The notes below the pieces were generated by a model. That model worked only from the letters and a program-made list of their open reading frames with translations, ran no database searches and had not been told where the DNA came from. Shown piece after piece: positions 37,431 to 47,892 of a DNA stretch of 64,000 bases (positions within the stretch are counted from its first letter, which is position 1; each line of letters opens with the position of its first letter). Both the position numbers and the translations under genes were made by a program. Source of the DNA: WQXF01 sp031553615 (GTDB lineage: Bacteria > Bacillota > Clostridia > Christensenellales > Aristaeellaceae); the NCBI GenBank assembly GCA_031553615.1, contig JAVBLJ010000005.1, forward strand, positions 1 through 64,000, read 5' to 3'.

Positions 37431-38714
37431 ATGAAGGGGACGAGGTTGAATCGTTGGATCGCGATTGCGTGCATGGCGCTGTGGATCGCGCTGGCGGCTT
37501 TGCCGGTGGCGCACGCCGGGGCTAGCACCACCGAATGGGTGTCGATTGGGGGCCGGGAGGTGGAGCTGAACACCCGTCAGCTGGACCTTCGCAATTGCGC
37601 GCTGACCGACATCGCCGCGCTTTCGCGGCTGACCAAGCTGCAGGAGCTGGACATCTCTGATAACGAGATCGGCGACCTATCGCCGCTGACCGAGCTTATC
37701 CAGCTCAAGAAGCTGCGCGTGGCAAACAACGCGGTGGTCGACATCGCGCCCCTCGCCGCGCTGATCAACCTGAAGGAACTGGACCTGAGCGAAAACCAGA
37801 TCACCTCGGTTGAGCCTTTGGCCGCAATGGAGGCTCTGCACACGCTGGTTGCGGGGAGCAACCAGATTACCGACCTGCAGCCGCTGGCTGCCCTGCCCGC
37901 GCTCCGGGAGCTGCGCGTGCAGTTCAACCCTATCGAGGCGCTGACGGCGCTGCAGGCGCTGGCCGAGCTAAAGAAACTGGAGCTTAGCACGGACGATTTG
38001 GATCAGATGGCGCTGCTCAAACAGGTGAAAGATTTGACCCTTTGGGGCGGCGAGTTCACCGATCTGCTGCCGCTGGTGCGCATGAGCAAGCTGCGCAGCC
38101 TCTCGCTCAGCAGCAGCGCGCTGACCGACATCACCCTGCTGCCGATGCTGACCAAGCTGGAGCGCTTGCAGCTGATTGCCCCCGGTCTGACTGACATCGT
38201 TCCCCTTTCGCAGATGCAGAAGGTGAAGTTCCTGGCACTGACCTGCGCGGAGCTGCCCGACCTAAGGCCGGTGAGCAAGATGCCCGCGCTGACCGAGCTG
38301 GAGCTCAGCAGCGTTACGCTGGAGAGCGTGGATGCGCTGGAGACGGCCAAGAAGCTGCGCTCGCTCGTGCTGGCGGTCGATGGATTCCCCGACCTTTCGC
38401 CGATTGGGCGCATGAAGCGCCTCAAGACGCTCACCGTGCAGTCCGATTCGATGACCGACCTTTCCATGCTTGCGAAGTGCACGCAGCTCGAAGCGCTGAC
38501 CGCGCGCGGCATGAAACTGGCCGACATCTCCATCGTCGAAAAGATGAAGAACCTGGAGACGGTGTGCATCGACAGCGATACCGGGGTGGATATCGCGCCG
38601 TTGACCGGACTGAAGAAGCTCAAGACGGTGACGCTGTGCGGTGCGGCCTACAGCAAGAGCGAAACCGAGCAGCTGAGCGCGCTGTTTGAAAAAGCGAAGG
38701 TGCTGTTCGAGTAG
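37431..38714 (+). CDS. Secreted leucine-rich-repeat protein
   Basis: The 427-aa protein has a signal peptide (about 1-30, ending AHAGA) and then about 15 SDS22/internalin-type leucine-rich repeats of 21-23 residues (for example LQELDISDNEIGDLSPLTEL). The last repeats are more divergent. There is no LPXTG, GW or membrane anchor, so it may be released or loosely wall-bound. Such repeats make protein-binding solenoids; the ligand is unknown. ATG 37431 is preferred; GTG 37422 lies within the GAGGTGAG site. Confidence 0.9.
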   Translation: MKGTRLNRWIAIACMALWIALAALPVAHAGASTTEWVSIGGREVELNTRQLDLRNCALTDIAALSRLTKLQELDISDNEIGDLSPLTELIQLKKLRVANNAVVDIAPLAALINLKELDLSENQITSVEPLAAMEALHTLVAGSNQITDLQPLAALPALRELRVQFNPIEALTALQALAELKKLELSTDDLDQMALLKQVKDLTLWGGEFTDLLPLVRMSKLRSLSLSSSALTDITLLPMLTKLERLQLIAPGLTDIVPLSQMQKVKFLALTCAELPDLRPVSKMPALTELELSSVTLESVDALETAKKLRSLVLAVDGFPDLSPIGRMKRLKTLTVQSDSMTDLSMLAKCTQLEALTARGMKLADISIVEKMKNLETVCIDSDTGVDIAPLTGLKKLKTVTLCGAAYSKSETEQLSALFEKAKVLFE

Positions 38715-38724
38715 CCCGGCGCAT

Positions 38725-38740
38725 GGGGGATGCATCCCCC
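38725..38740. other. 16-bp perfect palindrome
   Basis: GGGGGATGCATCCCCC is a perfect palindrome 10 bp after the leucine-rich-repeat gene. No T-tract follows. A second small stem (GGGC/GCCC) lies about 25 bp downstream, before the ABC-F gene. Confidence 0.6.
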
Positions 38741-38807
38741 GCCACAATGAAGTCTTCCCCAGGGAGGGCCAGAGAGCCCGCCTGAAATACGAATAACGGA
38801 GTATGAA

Positions 38808-40421
<1,614 letters not shown>

Positions 40422-40588
40422 CCGTGTTTTATTACAAATGGATTAAAACGGGGCGATAGGCAGGGAAGCGCATGTTCCTTTTGCGCTTTTTCTGCTATAA
40501 TTGATTCCGCTGCCGCTCAGCGTTCAAATCATCCCTGCTTTCTTCATTCGTGTTTCCATGCCCAAGCCGCAGCGAAAGGACGAAATCT

Positions 40589-41152
40589 GTGGAAAAAATC
40601 CGCCGCGAGAAAAACTGGAATATTCCCAATGCGCTGACGATACTGCGCCTCGTTTTACTGCCCGTATACGTGTGGCGCTACCTGGCGGGCGACATGATCG
40701 GCGCGCTGGTGGTGTACCTGGTGGTGCAGGTTTCCGATTTGCTGGATGGCTACATCGCGCGCCACTGGAACCAAGTCACCGACTTTGGCAAGCTGATGGA
40801 TCCGTTGGCCGACAAGCTCATGCTGCTCACCGTGCTCATCTGCTTTGGCGTGCGCGGCAAGCTGGAGTGGTGGGTGATCGCGCTGGTGCTGGGCAAAGAG
40901 GCGCTGATGATCGTGGGCGGCGTGTACGCGCTGCGCAAGAAAATCGTGGTGGCGGCGCTGAAGATTGGCAAGGTGGCCACCGGGCTTTTCGCGCTGGCGG
41001 TGGTGGGTATACTCATCAACAACGAGTACGGGATACTGGGCGTGCTGCCGCAGGTGCTGCTCTACGCGGCGGTGGCGGTGACGCTGGGGGCGCTGGGTGT
41101 ATACATCCGCAATTTGCGGAACGTGATGGACGGGCGCAAGGTGACCCAATAA
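40589..41152 (+). CDS. Second CDP-alcohol phosphatidyltransferase
   Basis: This 187-aa membrane protein carries the signature DGYIARHWNQVTDFGKLMD with further Asp in PLAD, the CDP-alcohol phosphotransferase motif, and about five membrane segments. It is the second such gene in the window (pgsA at 17187-17744), so it may make another phospholipid, for example cardiolipin or an ether-lipid precursor; the sequence does not say. GTG 40589 follows AAAGGACGA. An extended -10 (TGCTATAAT ending at 40501) is the likely promoter. Confidence 0.87.
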   Translation: MEKIRREKNWNIPNALTILRLVLLPVYVWRYLAGDMIGALVVYLVVQVSDLLDGYIARHWNQVTDFGKLMDPLADKLMLLTVLICFGVRGKLEWWVIALVLGKEALMIVGGVYALRKKIVVAALKIGKVATGLFALAVVGILINNEYGILGVLPQVLLYAAVAVTLGALGVYIRNLRNVMDGRKVTQ

Positions 41153-41175
41153 GGCGGCCCCAAAACGAAAAATGG

Positions 41176-41204
41176 TTGCACGCGTGCATGCGCTGTGCTA
41201 TAAT
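41176..41204 (+). promoter_or_regulatory. Promoter of rplS
   Basis: TTGCAC (41176-41181) and TATAAT (41199-41204) with a 17-bp spacer and extended -10. Confidence 0.85.
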
Positions 41205-41284
41205 CCCTTTGTTATGGATACGGGCGGTCCTCTGTGCGCTTGCCAAGCGCTCATGAACGTCTATGAGGAAAGGAGACTATGCAA

Positions 41285-41632
41285 ATGAGCGAAATCATCC
41301 GTTCCCTGGAGCGTGAGCAACTGCGCACCGACCTGCCGAAGTTTGCGATTGGCGATACCATTCGCGTGTTCGTGAAGGTTGTGGAAGGCAGCCGCGAGCG
41401 CTTGCAGGCCTTCGAAGGCACCGTGATGGCCAAGCGCAACGGCAGCGTCCGCGAGACGTTCACCGTCCGCCGCATGTCCTATGGCATCGGTGTGGAGCGT
41501 ACATTCCCGCTGCATTCGCCGCGCGTCGATCGCATCGAAGTGATCCGCCGCGGTAAGGTGCGCCGTGCGAAGCTGTACTACCTGCGTGCTTTGTCGGGCA
41601 AGGCGGCCAAGATCAAGGAAGCCGCCCGCTAA
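41285..41632 (+). CDS. rplS: 50S ribosomal protein L19
   Basis: The 115-aa protein is L19: MSEIIRSLEREQLRTDLPKF, GDTIRVFVKVVEGSRERLQAFEG, then VERTFPLHSPRVDRIEVIRRGKVRRAKLYYLR. It lies at the 30S-50S interface. ATG 41285 is favoured by its 9-nt distance from AGGAG (41271-41275); ATG 41279 is only 3 nt away. Confidence 0.97.
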   Translation: MSEIIRSLEREQLRTDLPKFAIGDTIRVFVKVVEGSRERLQAFEGTVMAKRNGSVRETFTVRRMSYGIGVERTFPLHSPRVDRIEVIRRGKVRRAKLYYLRALSGKAAKIKEAAR

Positions 41633-41646
41633 AAGTGCAACCACGG

Positions 41647-41680
41647 GCCGCAAGCCAAGCATATTGGCTTGCGGCTTTTT
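41647..41680 (+). terminator. Strong terminator after rplS
   Basis: A perfect 12-bp stem (41647-41658 with 41664-41675), 5-nt loop, then TTTTT (41676-41680). Confidence 0.95.
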
Positions 41681-41697
41681 CCATGCTCTGCTACAAT
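41669..41697 (+). promoter_or_regulatory. Promoter of rbgA embedded in the rplS terminator
   Basis: TTGCGG (41669-41674) lies in the 3' arm of the terminator and TACAAT at 41692-41697, with a 17-bp spacer. Confidence 0.65.
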
Positions 41698-41769
41698 ACG
41701 GTAAGGACTGTGATTCGCAGGGCTTGTGCCCGCGTGACCATAACGGAACAGCAATGGAAAGGGAAAAGC

Positions 41770-42768
41770 ATGCAGATACAATGGTACCCGGGGCACATGG
41801 CGCGCGCCAAGCGCCTGCTCAAGGATCAGCTGAGCCGCGTGGATGTGGTGCTGGAGCTTTGCGATGCGCGGCTTCCGGCCTCGAGCCGCAATCCGGACCT
41901 CGATGCGCTCTGCGCGCACAAGCGGCGCGTGGTGGTGCTGAACAAGGCCGACTTGGCCGAGGAGAGCGTCACCCGCGCCTGGATTGTCCACTTTGAGCGG
42001 CAGGGGCTGGCGGCGGTGCCGTTTGTCGCCTCGCGCGGGCGGCCCAAGGAGATACTTTCCCGCATCGAGAAGGCGGTGGCTGATGTCGTGGCGCATCAGG
42101 CCGAGCGCGGCGTGCGCAAGACGGTGCGCGCTATGGTGGTGGGCGTGCCCAACGTGGGCAAGTCCACGCTGATCAATTGCCTGCGCGGGCAGGCCATCGC
42201 CAAGACTGGCGACCGTCCCGGCGTGACCCGTTCCAACCAATGGGTGCGCGTGACGCCCTATTTGGAGTTGCTGGACACGCCCGGCCTGCTCTGGCCCAAG
42301 CTGGAGGACACGAACGCCGCCCGGCGTATGGCCTATATCGGAACGATTCGCGACGAAATCATGGATCAGGAACAGCTGGCCTTTCGTTTAGTAGAAGAGC
42401 TGCTGAAGGTGCGCGAGCCGGTGGTGACGGAGCGCTATCACCTCAAGCCGCCGTACGGCGAGGGGTATGCGCTGCTCGAAAATGCGTGCAGGGGGCGCGG
42501 CTGGCTGCTATCCGGCGGTGCGCTGGATACCGACCGGGCGGCGGCGGTGATCCTCGATGAATTCCGGGCGGGCAAGCTGGGCCGGGTCTCCATGGAGAGT
42601 CCGCCCGCGAAGCGCGCGCAGCCTGCCCCCCAGGCGCGGGGGAACGAGCCCGCGCCGGAGTTGGCCGCCGAGGCTGCGCAGCTCGACGGGGAGAAGCCTG
42701 GGCAACCAGAGACCAGAGAACCCGGCGCGAGGGAGCAGAGCGGGGCGGAGGAGCAAGGCGATGCGTGA
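41770..42768 (+). CDS. rbgA: Ribosome biogenesis GTPase RbgA (YlqF)
   Basis: The 332-aa GTPase has the circularly permuted motif order: G4 LNKADL first, then G1 GVPNVGKST, then G3 DTPG. It starts MQIQWYPGHMARAKRLL as in the family and promotes late 50S assembly (L16 joining). About 55 extra residues at the C-terminus are Pro/Glu/Ala-rich and look disordered. The last 8 bp overlap the start of rnhB. Confidence 0.95.
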   Translation: MQIQWYPGHMARAKRLLKDQLSRVDVVLELCDARLPASSRNPDLDALCAHKRRVVVLNKADLAEESVTRAWIVHFERQGLAAVPFVASRGRPKEILSRIEKAVADVVAHQAERGVRKTVRAMVVGVPNVGKSTLINCLRGQAIAKTGDRPGVTRSNQWVRVTPYLELLDTPGLLWPKLEDTNAARRMAYIGTIRDEIMDQEQLAFRLVEELLKVREPVVTERYHLKPPYGEGYALLENACRGRGWLLSGGALDTDRAAAVILDEFRAGKLGRVSMESPPAKRAQPAPQARGNEPAPELAAEAAQLDGEKPGQPETREPGAREQSGAEEQGDA

Positions 42769-43384
42769 CGAAGCGGCCCGGCTCGCGGGCTTGACCGAGA
42801 TCGATCGCGCGCTCTGGCTGGAGGGCCGGAGCTTTGCGGGCATCGATGAGGCCGGGCGCGGCCCTTTGTGCGGCCCGGTGGTGGCGGCCTGCGTGGTGAT
42901 GCCGCCCGATCCGCTGATCGTGGGCGTGAACGATTCCAAGAAGTGCAGCGAGGCGCGCCGCGAAGCGCTGTATGAGCAGATCGTGGAGCGCGCGCTGTTC
43001 GTTGGAGTAGGCGAGGCTACGGTGGAGGAGATCGACGAGCTGAACATACTCTGCGCCACCAAGCTGGCCATGCGCCGCGCCGCCGAAGGCGCGCCGTGCG
43101 GCCTCTTCCTGGTGGATGGCAATCAGCCGGTCGAACTGCCTGGCGAGGTGCGCACCCTGGTGGGCGGCGATGCGCGCTGCTACAGCATCGCGGCGGCTTC
43201 CATCGTTGCCAAGGTATCGCGAGATCGTGCCATGCGCGCGCTCGACGAGCGTTACCCGGGCTACGGCATCGCCAAACACAAAGGCTACGGCACGGCTGAA
43301 CACTGCGCGGCCATCCGCGCGCTGGGGCCCTCGCCCATTCACCGATTGTCCTTTCTGCGCAATATACTGGGGGAGAGCCGATGA
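42761..43384 (+). CDS. rnhB: Ribonuclease HII
   Basis: The 207-aa enzyme removes ribonucleotides from DNA and RNA-DNA hybrids. Active-site motifs are FAGIDEAGRGPLCGPVVAA (Asp-Glu), FLVDGN (Asp) and KVSRDRAM (Asp), with IAKHKGYGT near the C-terminus. ATG 42761 follows GGAGGAGCAAGG and overlaps rbgA; its own stop overlaps yraN (ATGA). Confidence 0.96.
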   Translation: MRDEAARLAGLTEIDRALWLEGRSFAGIDEAGRGPLCGPVVAACVVMPPDPLIVGVNDSKKCSEARREALYEQIVERALFVGVGEATVEEIDELNILCATKLAMRRAAEGAPCGLFLVDGNQPVELPGEVRTLVGGDARCYSIAAASIVAKVSRDRAMRALDERYPGYGIAKHKGYGTAEHCAAIRALGPSPIHRLSFLRNILGESR

Positions 43385-43755
43385 ACACGCGGGAGCAGGG
43401 CGCGCAGGGTGAGGCGCAGGCGCTGGAATACCTGGGTGCGCGCGGCATGACGCTGGTGATGCAGAATCTGCGCTACCCGGGCGGCGAGGTCGATCTGGTG
43501 ATGCGCGACGGCGGTTACACGGTGTTCGTGGAGGTCAAGCGCCGCGAGGGCACGCGCTACGGGGCTGGGCGGGAGGCGGTGACGCTCACCAAGCGCCGCC
43601 GCATCTGCGCGGTGGCGCTGCGGTATCTGCAGGCCCATGCGCTGCTGGGCACGCCGGTGCGCTTCGACGTGGTGGAGATTCACGGCCGGGAAATCGTCCA
43701 TCTGCCCAACGCGTTCCCGTATACGCCGCCTGCGCGCGGTAAAGGCTTTTTCTGA
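43381..43755 (+). CDS. yraN: UPF0102 family protein YraN
   Basis: The 124-aa protein has the endonuclease-like YraN fold: MNTREQGAQGEAQALEYL, then GGEVDLVMRDGGYTVFVEVKRRE, with the Asp and Glu-x-Lys of a PD-(D/E)xK nuclease. Its cellular role is not settled. It overlaps rnhB upstream. Confidence 0.93.
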   Translation: MNTREQGAQGEAQALEYLGARGMTLVMQNLRYPGGEVDLVMRDGGYTVFVEVKRREGTRYGAGREAVTLTKRRRICAVALRYLQAHALLGTPVRFDVVEIHGREIVHLPNAFPYTPPARGKGFF

Positions 43756-43856
43756 TGCCAACAAGGCTTACTTTAAAAGGCGGCTCGGAGCTATACGCGA
43801 AGAAGACCGTTTCAGTTTACGGCGCGCCTTGCGCCGAACCTGGGGAGGAGCAAACT

Positions 43857-46800
43857 GTGCGAAAAATTGCCGGATTGATGCTGTGGTTGGGTTTGTGCTG
43901 CGTGCTGCTGATGGGCTGCGCGTCCGCGCCCGCGAAGCTGGGCGAAAACGTGGTGCGCAACGGAGGCTTTGAGCTGGGGGAGGGCGCTGTGCCCGAGGGG
44001 TGGAACTCGGGCATGTGGCTGACCGGCCAGGGCATTTCCGCCGTGGAGCGTACCGGCGAAGGTCACCAGGGCGAGGCATCCGCGTTCGTGGAGAATATGG
44101 AGTACAACGACGCGCGCTGGGAGCAAACGCTTACGGTGCAGCCCAAGACGCTCTACCGCTTTAGCGCCTGGGTGCGCGCCGAAGGCTGCGACCCCGCCCA
44201 GAAAGGTGCGAACCTTTCCATCAAGGACATCTACGGCACCTCGCCGGATTTGCACGATACCAAGGGCGAATGGGTCTACATCGAGCTGTTCGGGCGCACC
44301 GGCGAGGGTCAGAAGCAGGTGACGCTGATGGCCCGCGTGGGCGGCTACGGCTCGGAAAACATCGGCAAGGCTTGGTTTGACGACATCGAGGCCTGCGCGG
44401 TGAGCGATCAGGATTTGCCTGCGGGCGCGGTGCTGCTGGGCAACCTCAAGCCGCAGGAGGCCGCTGTTAAGAAGGAGGATGAGCCGCGCGCGGCGGGCAA
44501 ACCGGGGCTGGAGACCTTCTTTATGCTAGCCGGGATTGCGGCGCTGTTTGCCGTCATCTTCCTGGCGCTGGGCTTGGGCCGGGAGCGCGAGCCACAGCCC
44601 GTGCTGGAAAAGCGAACCCCTTGGTCGACCCCGCTGATCGTAACGCTGGGCTGCGGTCTGCTGGTGCGGCTGCTGATCGCCTACCTCTCGCCCGGCTACG
44701 AGACCGACGTGAACTGCTTCACTGCCTGGTCGGGGCGCATGGTGAGCAACGGCCCGGGGCTGTTTTACGGGGAGCAATACTTCTGCGATTATCCGCCGGG
44801 GTACATGTACGTGCTCTGGCTCAACGGCGCGCTGCTGCGGCTCTTTGGCGTGAGCGGCAATGTGTTTGCGGCGCGCCTGATCCTGCGCGCGATGCCCATC
44901 GCCTGCGACCTGCTGGGCGCGTACCTGCTCTATCGCTTTGCGCGCAAGTCGCTGGGCGAACGCACGTCCATCGTGCTCACGGCGATCTACGCGTTCAACC
45001 CGGCGGCCATCGTCACCGGCGCGGCCTGGGGTCAGGTGGATTCGGTGCTGGCGCTCGGGCTTTTCGCTACGGTGTGGTTGGTGGAGCAGCGACGGTGGAA
45101 ATGGGCGCTGCCGCTCTACGTGCTGTGCGTGCTGGTGAAGCCGCAGGCGCTGATGGCCGGGCCGCTGGGTCTGCTGGCGCTGATCGCACAGTGGGTGGCC
45201 GACAAGGAGAACCGCAAGGCGACGCTGCGCGACGCGGGCATTGGGCTGGCGATATCGCTGGCCGTGGCCGCCGTGATCGTGCTGCCCTTCTGGGGCAAGC
45301 AGGAGGCGGATTGGCTGCTGGTGAAGTACGCGGGCACGCTGGGCTCCTACGATTATGCCACGCTGAACACAGCCAACCTGCTCTACCTGCTGGGCGGAAA
45401 CTGGGAAAAGGTGGCGGAGCTTGCGTTTGCGGGCATCAGTTGGAACGCGCTGGGCATTTCCGGGATGGTGCTGGTGTTTGCGCTGGTGACTTTTCTATAC
45501 GTCCGCGCCAAGCGGGCCGACATCCTGTGGGCCTGCTCCGCGCTACTCTTCGCGGGGCTGTTTATGCTGGGCATTCGCATGCATGAGCGCTATCTGCTGC
45601 CCGCGATCCTTTTGCTGGGCGGCGCTTACGTGCGCAAGCGGGACGATCGCTACCTGATCGCCCTGATCGGTTTCAGCGCCACGATGCTGATCAACACCGG
45701 CATGGTGCTAGTGTTCGAGCACCTGATCGCGCCCTACGTGTGGGTGGGCAAATCGCTGGCGGTGATCAACCTTTGGCTGCTGGCGCTGCTGGGCTGGACG
45801 GGCTGGGAGGATGCGGCGGGCAGGGCTCCGCGCGCTTTCCGTGCGCCCACGAAGAGGGTATGCGCGCCCGAAGATGCGTTCAACGCGCCTGCCGACGCGC
45901 TGCGGAACCCGCGCGACCATCGGCTGCACATGAGCATCCGGGATTGGGGCATCATGCTGGCGATCACGCTGGCGTACCTGCCGCTGGCTTACGCAAACCT
46001 GGGCAACACGCAATCGCCCACCAGCGTGTGGAAGCCGGGCTCGCCCGAGGAGCAGGTGATCTTCGACCTGGGCGAGGTGCGCGATTTTACGATGTGTTAC
46101 TTCGGCTTTGGGGAGACGATGAACGATGCGTTCACGGTGGCGTTCTCCAACGACGGCGAGGAATGGACCGAGGAGAACGCGGGCCGCATGGACGGCGGGA
46201 TTTGCTTCCGCTGGGTGGATTACGAGTACCCGATGCTGGGCGAGGACGGCGTGCAGCTCTACGATTCCGATGGGGATGCGCGCTGGCTTTCCGATTCCGG
46301 CCAGACGACCGCACGCTACGTGCGCCTGACCGCCGATGGCCGCAACCTGGAGCTTTTTGAGGTAGCGTTCCGCAACCCCGAGGGCGGGATTTGGCCGGTG
46401 ACGGCGAAAAGCGGCGCGGGGGTTACCCAGTACAGCGTCGCCTTGACGCTGCTGACCGATGAGCAGGATACGGTGCCCGACAAGCACAGCTTCATGAGCG
46501 GCACTTACTTCGACGAAATCTACCACGCGCGCACCGGCTACGAGTTTGCCAACGACATCCACACCTTCGAGTGGACGCATCCGCCGCTGGGCAAGTTGCT
46601 GATCATGCTGTGCATCCAGCTATTCGGCATGACCCCGTTTGGCTGGCGCTTTGCGGGCGCGACGGTGGGTGTGCTGATGCTGCCCACGCTCTACCTGCTC
46701 GCCAAGCAGATTTGGAAGCGCACCGATTTGGCGACGTTTGCCACCCTGCTCATGGCGCTGGATTGCATGCACTTGACGCAGACGCGCATCGCCACCATCG

Positions 46801-47804
46801 ATAGCTACCCGGTGCTGTTCATTATGCTTATGTATCTATTTATGTTCCGATACATGCAGATGAGCTTCTACCACCAGAAGCTTTCGAAAACGTTGATACC
46901 GCTGGCGTTGAGCGGCCTGGCGACCGGGCTGGCCATTGCCAGCAAGTGGATCGGACTCTACGCGGCGATCGGGCTGGCGCTGCTGCTCTTCTACACACTG
47001 TACCGGCGCTTTGCCGAATGGCGCTATGCGCAGCGCATGCGTGAAGAGGACCCTGAAGGGGACGAGCAAACGCTGTACTTCTGGCGCAACACCGCGATTA
47101 CGCTGGGCTGGTGCGTGCTCTGGTTCCTGGTGGTGCCCGCGCTGATCTACTACTTCTCGTATGCGGTGCAGTTCCATGCCGACGGCGGGCTGACCTGGAA
47201 GCGCTTCTGGGATTTGCAGAATTCGATGTACCGCTACCACAGCCAGCTCAAGGCTACGCATCCCTACGAATCCAAGTGGTGGCAGTGGCCCATCGTCGCC
47301 AAGCCGATGTGGTATTACAGCACCGATCGGCTGGCCGGGAACCGCGTCTCCACCATACTGGCCTTCGGCAACCCTGCCGTTTGGTGGGGCGGCCTGATTG
47401 CGCTGATAGCGGTGTTCTGCGGCGTGATGGCCCGCTGCGTGCGCGGCCTGCGGGTACGCTCGTTCGGCCTGCGGGTGGAGGAGAGTGAGGGCTCTCGCGG
47501 GATGCTGTTCACGGCCGCGCTCCTGCTCATCGGCTTCGCATCGCAGTACGTGCCCTGGGTGCTGGTGCCCCGATCGACCTACATTTACCATTACTTCGCC
47601 AGCGTGCCGTTCATCATTCTTTGCATGGCGCAATGCGCGGAATGGGGCTTTAAGGATAGCAAGCGCTTGGGCTACATCGCCTGCGGCGCCTACCTGCTGC
47701 TTGCGCTTGCGCTGTTCATCGCGTTCTTCCCCTTCGCCAGCGGCGCGCCGATGAGCGAGACCTGGGCCAAGGCGATGCAATGGGCGTTCCCGCTGCCCTA
47801 CTGA
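43857..47804 (+). CDS. Lipoprotein-like giant membrane protein with two GT-C glycosyltransferase modules
   Basis: The 1315-aa product starts with a lipoprotein-type signal (about 1-20; LLMGCAS lipobox). A beta-rich carbohydrate-binding-like domain follows (about 30-195), then one membrane segment and a first multi-spanning GT-C module (about 240-665; GYETDVNCFTAWSGRM near its start). A cytoplasmic or extracellular F5/8-type discoidin-like domain comes next (about 725-840; ARYVRLTADGRNLELFEVAF). A second GT-C module of protein-mannosyltransferase type ends the protein (about 870-1315; GTYFDEIYHARTGYEF, EWTHPPLGKLL). GTG 43857 has GGGGAGGAG; ATG 43755 would add a non-signal leader. Both modules probably use lipid-linked sugars outside the membrane. 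Confidence 0.87.
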   Translation: MRKIAGLMLWLGLCCVLLMGCASAPAKLGENVVRNGGFELGEGAVPEGWNSGMWLTGQGISAVERTGEGHQGEASAFVENMEYNDARWEQTLTVQPKTLYRFSAWVRAEGCDPAQKGANLSIKDIYGTSPDLHDTKGEWVYIELFGRTGEGQKQVTLMARVGGYGSENIGKAWFDDIEACAVSDQDLPAGAVLLGNLKPQEAAVKKEDEPRAAGKPGLETFFMLAGIAALFAVIFLALGLGREREPQPVLEKRTPWSTPLIVTLGCGLLVRLLIAYLSPGYETDVNCFTAWSGRMVSNGPGLFYGEQYFCDYPPGYMYVLWLNGALLRLFGVSGNVFAARLILRAMPIACDLLGAYLLYRFARKSLGERTSIVLTAIYAFNPAAIVTGAAWGQVDSVLALGLFATVWLVEQRRWKWALPLYVLCVLVKPQALMAGPLGLLALIAQWVADKENRKATLRDAGIGLAISLAVAAVIVLPFWGKQEADWLLVKYAGTLGSYDYATLNTANLLYLLGGNWEKVAELAFAGISWNALGISGMVLVFALVTFLYVRAKRADILWACSALLFAGLFMLGIRMHERYLLPAILLLGGAYVRKRDDRYLIALIGFSATMLINTGMVLVFEHLIAPYVWVGKSLAVINLWLLALLGWTGWEDAAGRAPRAFRAPTKRVCAPEDAFNAPADALRNPRDHRLHMSIRDWGIMLAITLAYLPLAYANLGNTQSPTSVWKPGSPEEQVIFDLGEVRDFTMCYFGFGETMNDAFTVAFSNDGEEWTEENAGRMDGGICFRWVDYEYPMLGEDGVQLYDSDGDARWLSDSGQTTARYVRLTADGRNLELFEVAFRNPEGGIWPVTAKSGAGVTQYSVALTLLTDEQDTVPDKHSFMSGTYFDEIYHARTGYEFANDIHTFEWTHPPLGKLLIMLCIQLFGMTPFGWRFAGATVGVLMLPTLYLLAKQIWKRTDLATFATLLMALDCMHLTQTRIATIDSYPVLFIMLMYLFMFRYMQMSFYHQKLSKTLIPLALSGLATGLAIASKWIGLYAAIGLALLLFYTLYRRFAEWRYAQRMREEDPEGDEQTLYFWRNTAITLGWCVLWFLVVPALIYYFSYAVQFHADGGLTWKRFWDLQNSMYRYHSQLKATHPYESKWWQWPIVAKPMWYYSTDRLAGNRVSTILAFGNPAVWWGGLIALIAVFCGVMARCVRGLRVRSFGLRVEESEGSRGMLFTAALLLIGFASQYVPWVLVPRSTYIYHYFASVPFIILCMAQCAEWGFKDSKRLGYIACGAYLLLALALFIAFFPFASGAPMSETWAKAMQWAFPLPY

Positions 47805-47853
47805 CGAGGGCAGCAGGGCGCTAAACGCGACGCGGTTTTATAAGAGATTGAGA

Positions 47854-47883
47854 GATTGTATAAAAGACGATTGTACAAAAGAC
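47854..47883 (+). repeat. 15-bp tandem duplication before the YifB gene
   Basis: Units 47854-47868 and 47869-47883 differ at one base. The ribosome binding site of the next gene follows directly. A shorter 8-bp repetition precedes them. Confidence 0.85.
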
Positions 47884-47892
47884 AGGGGAGGG

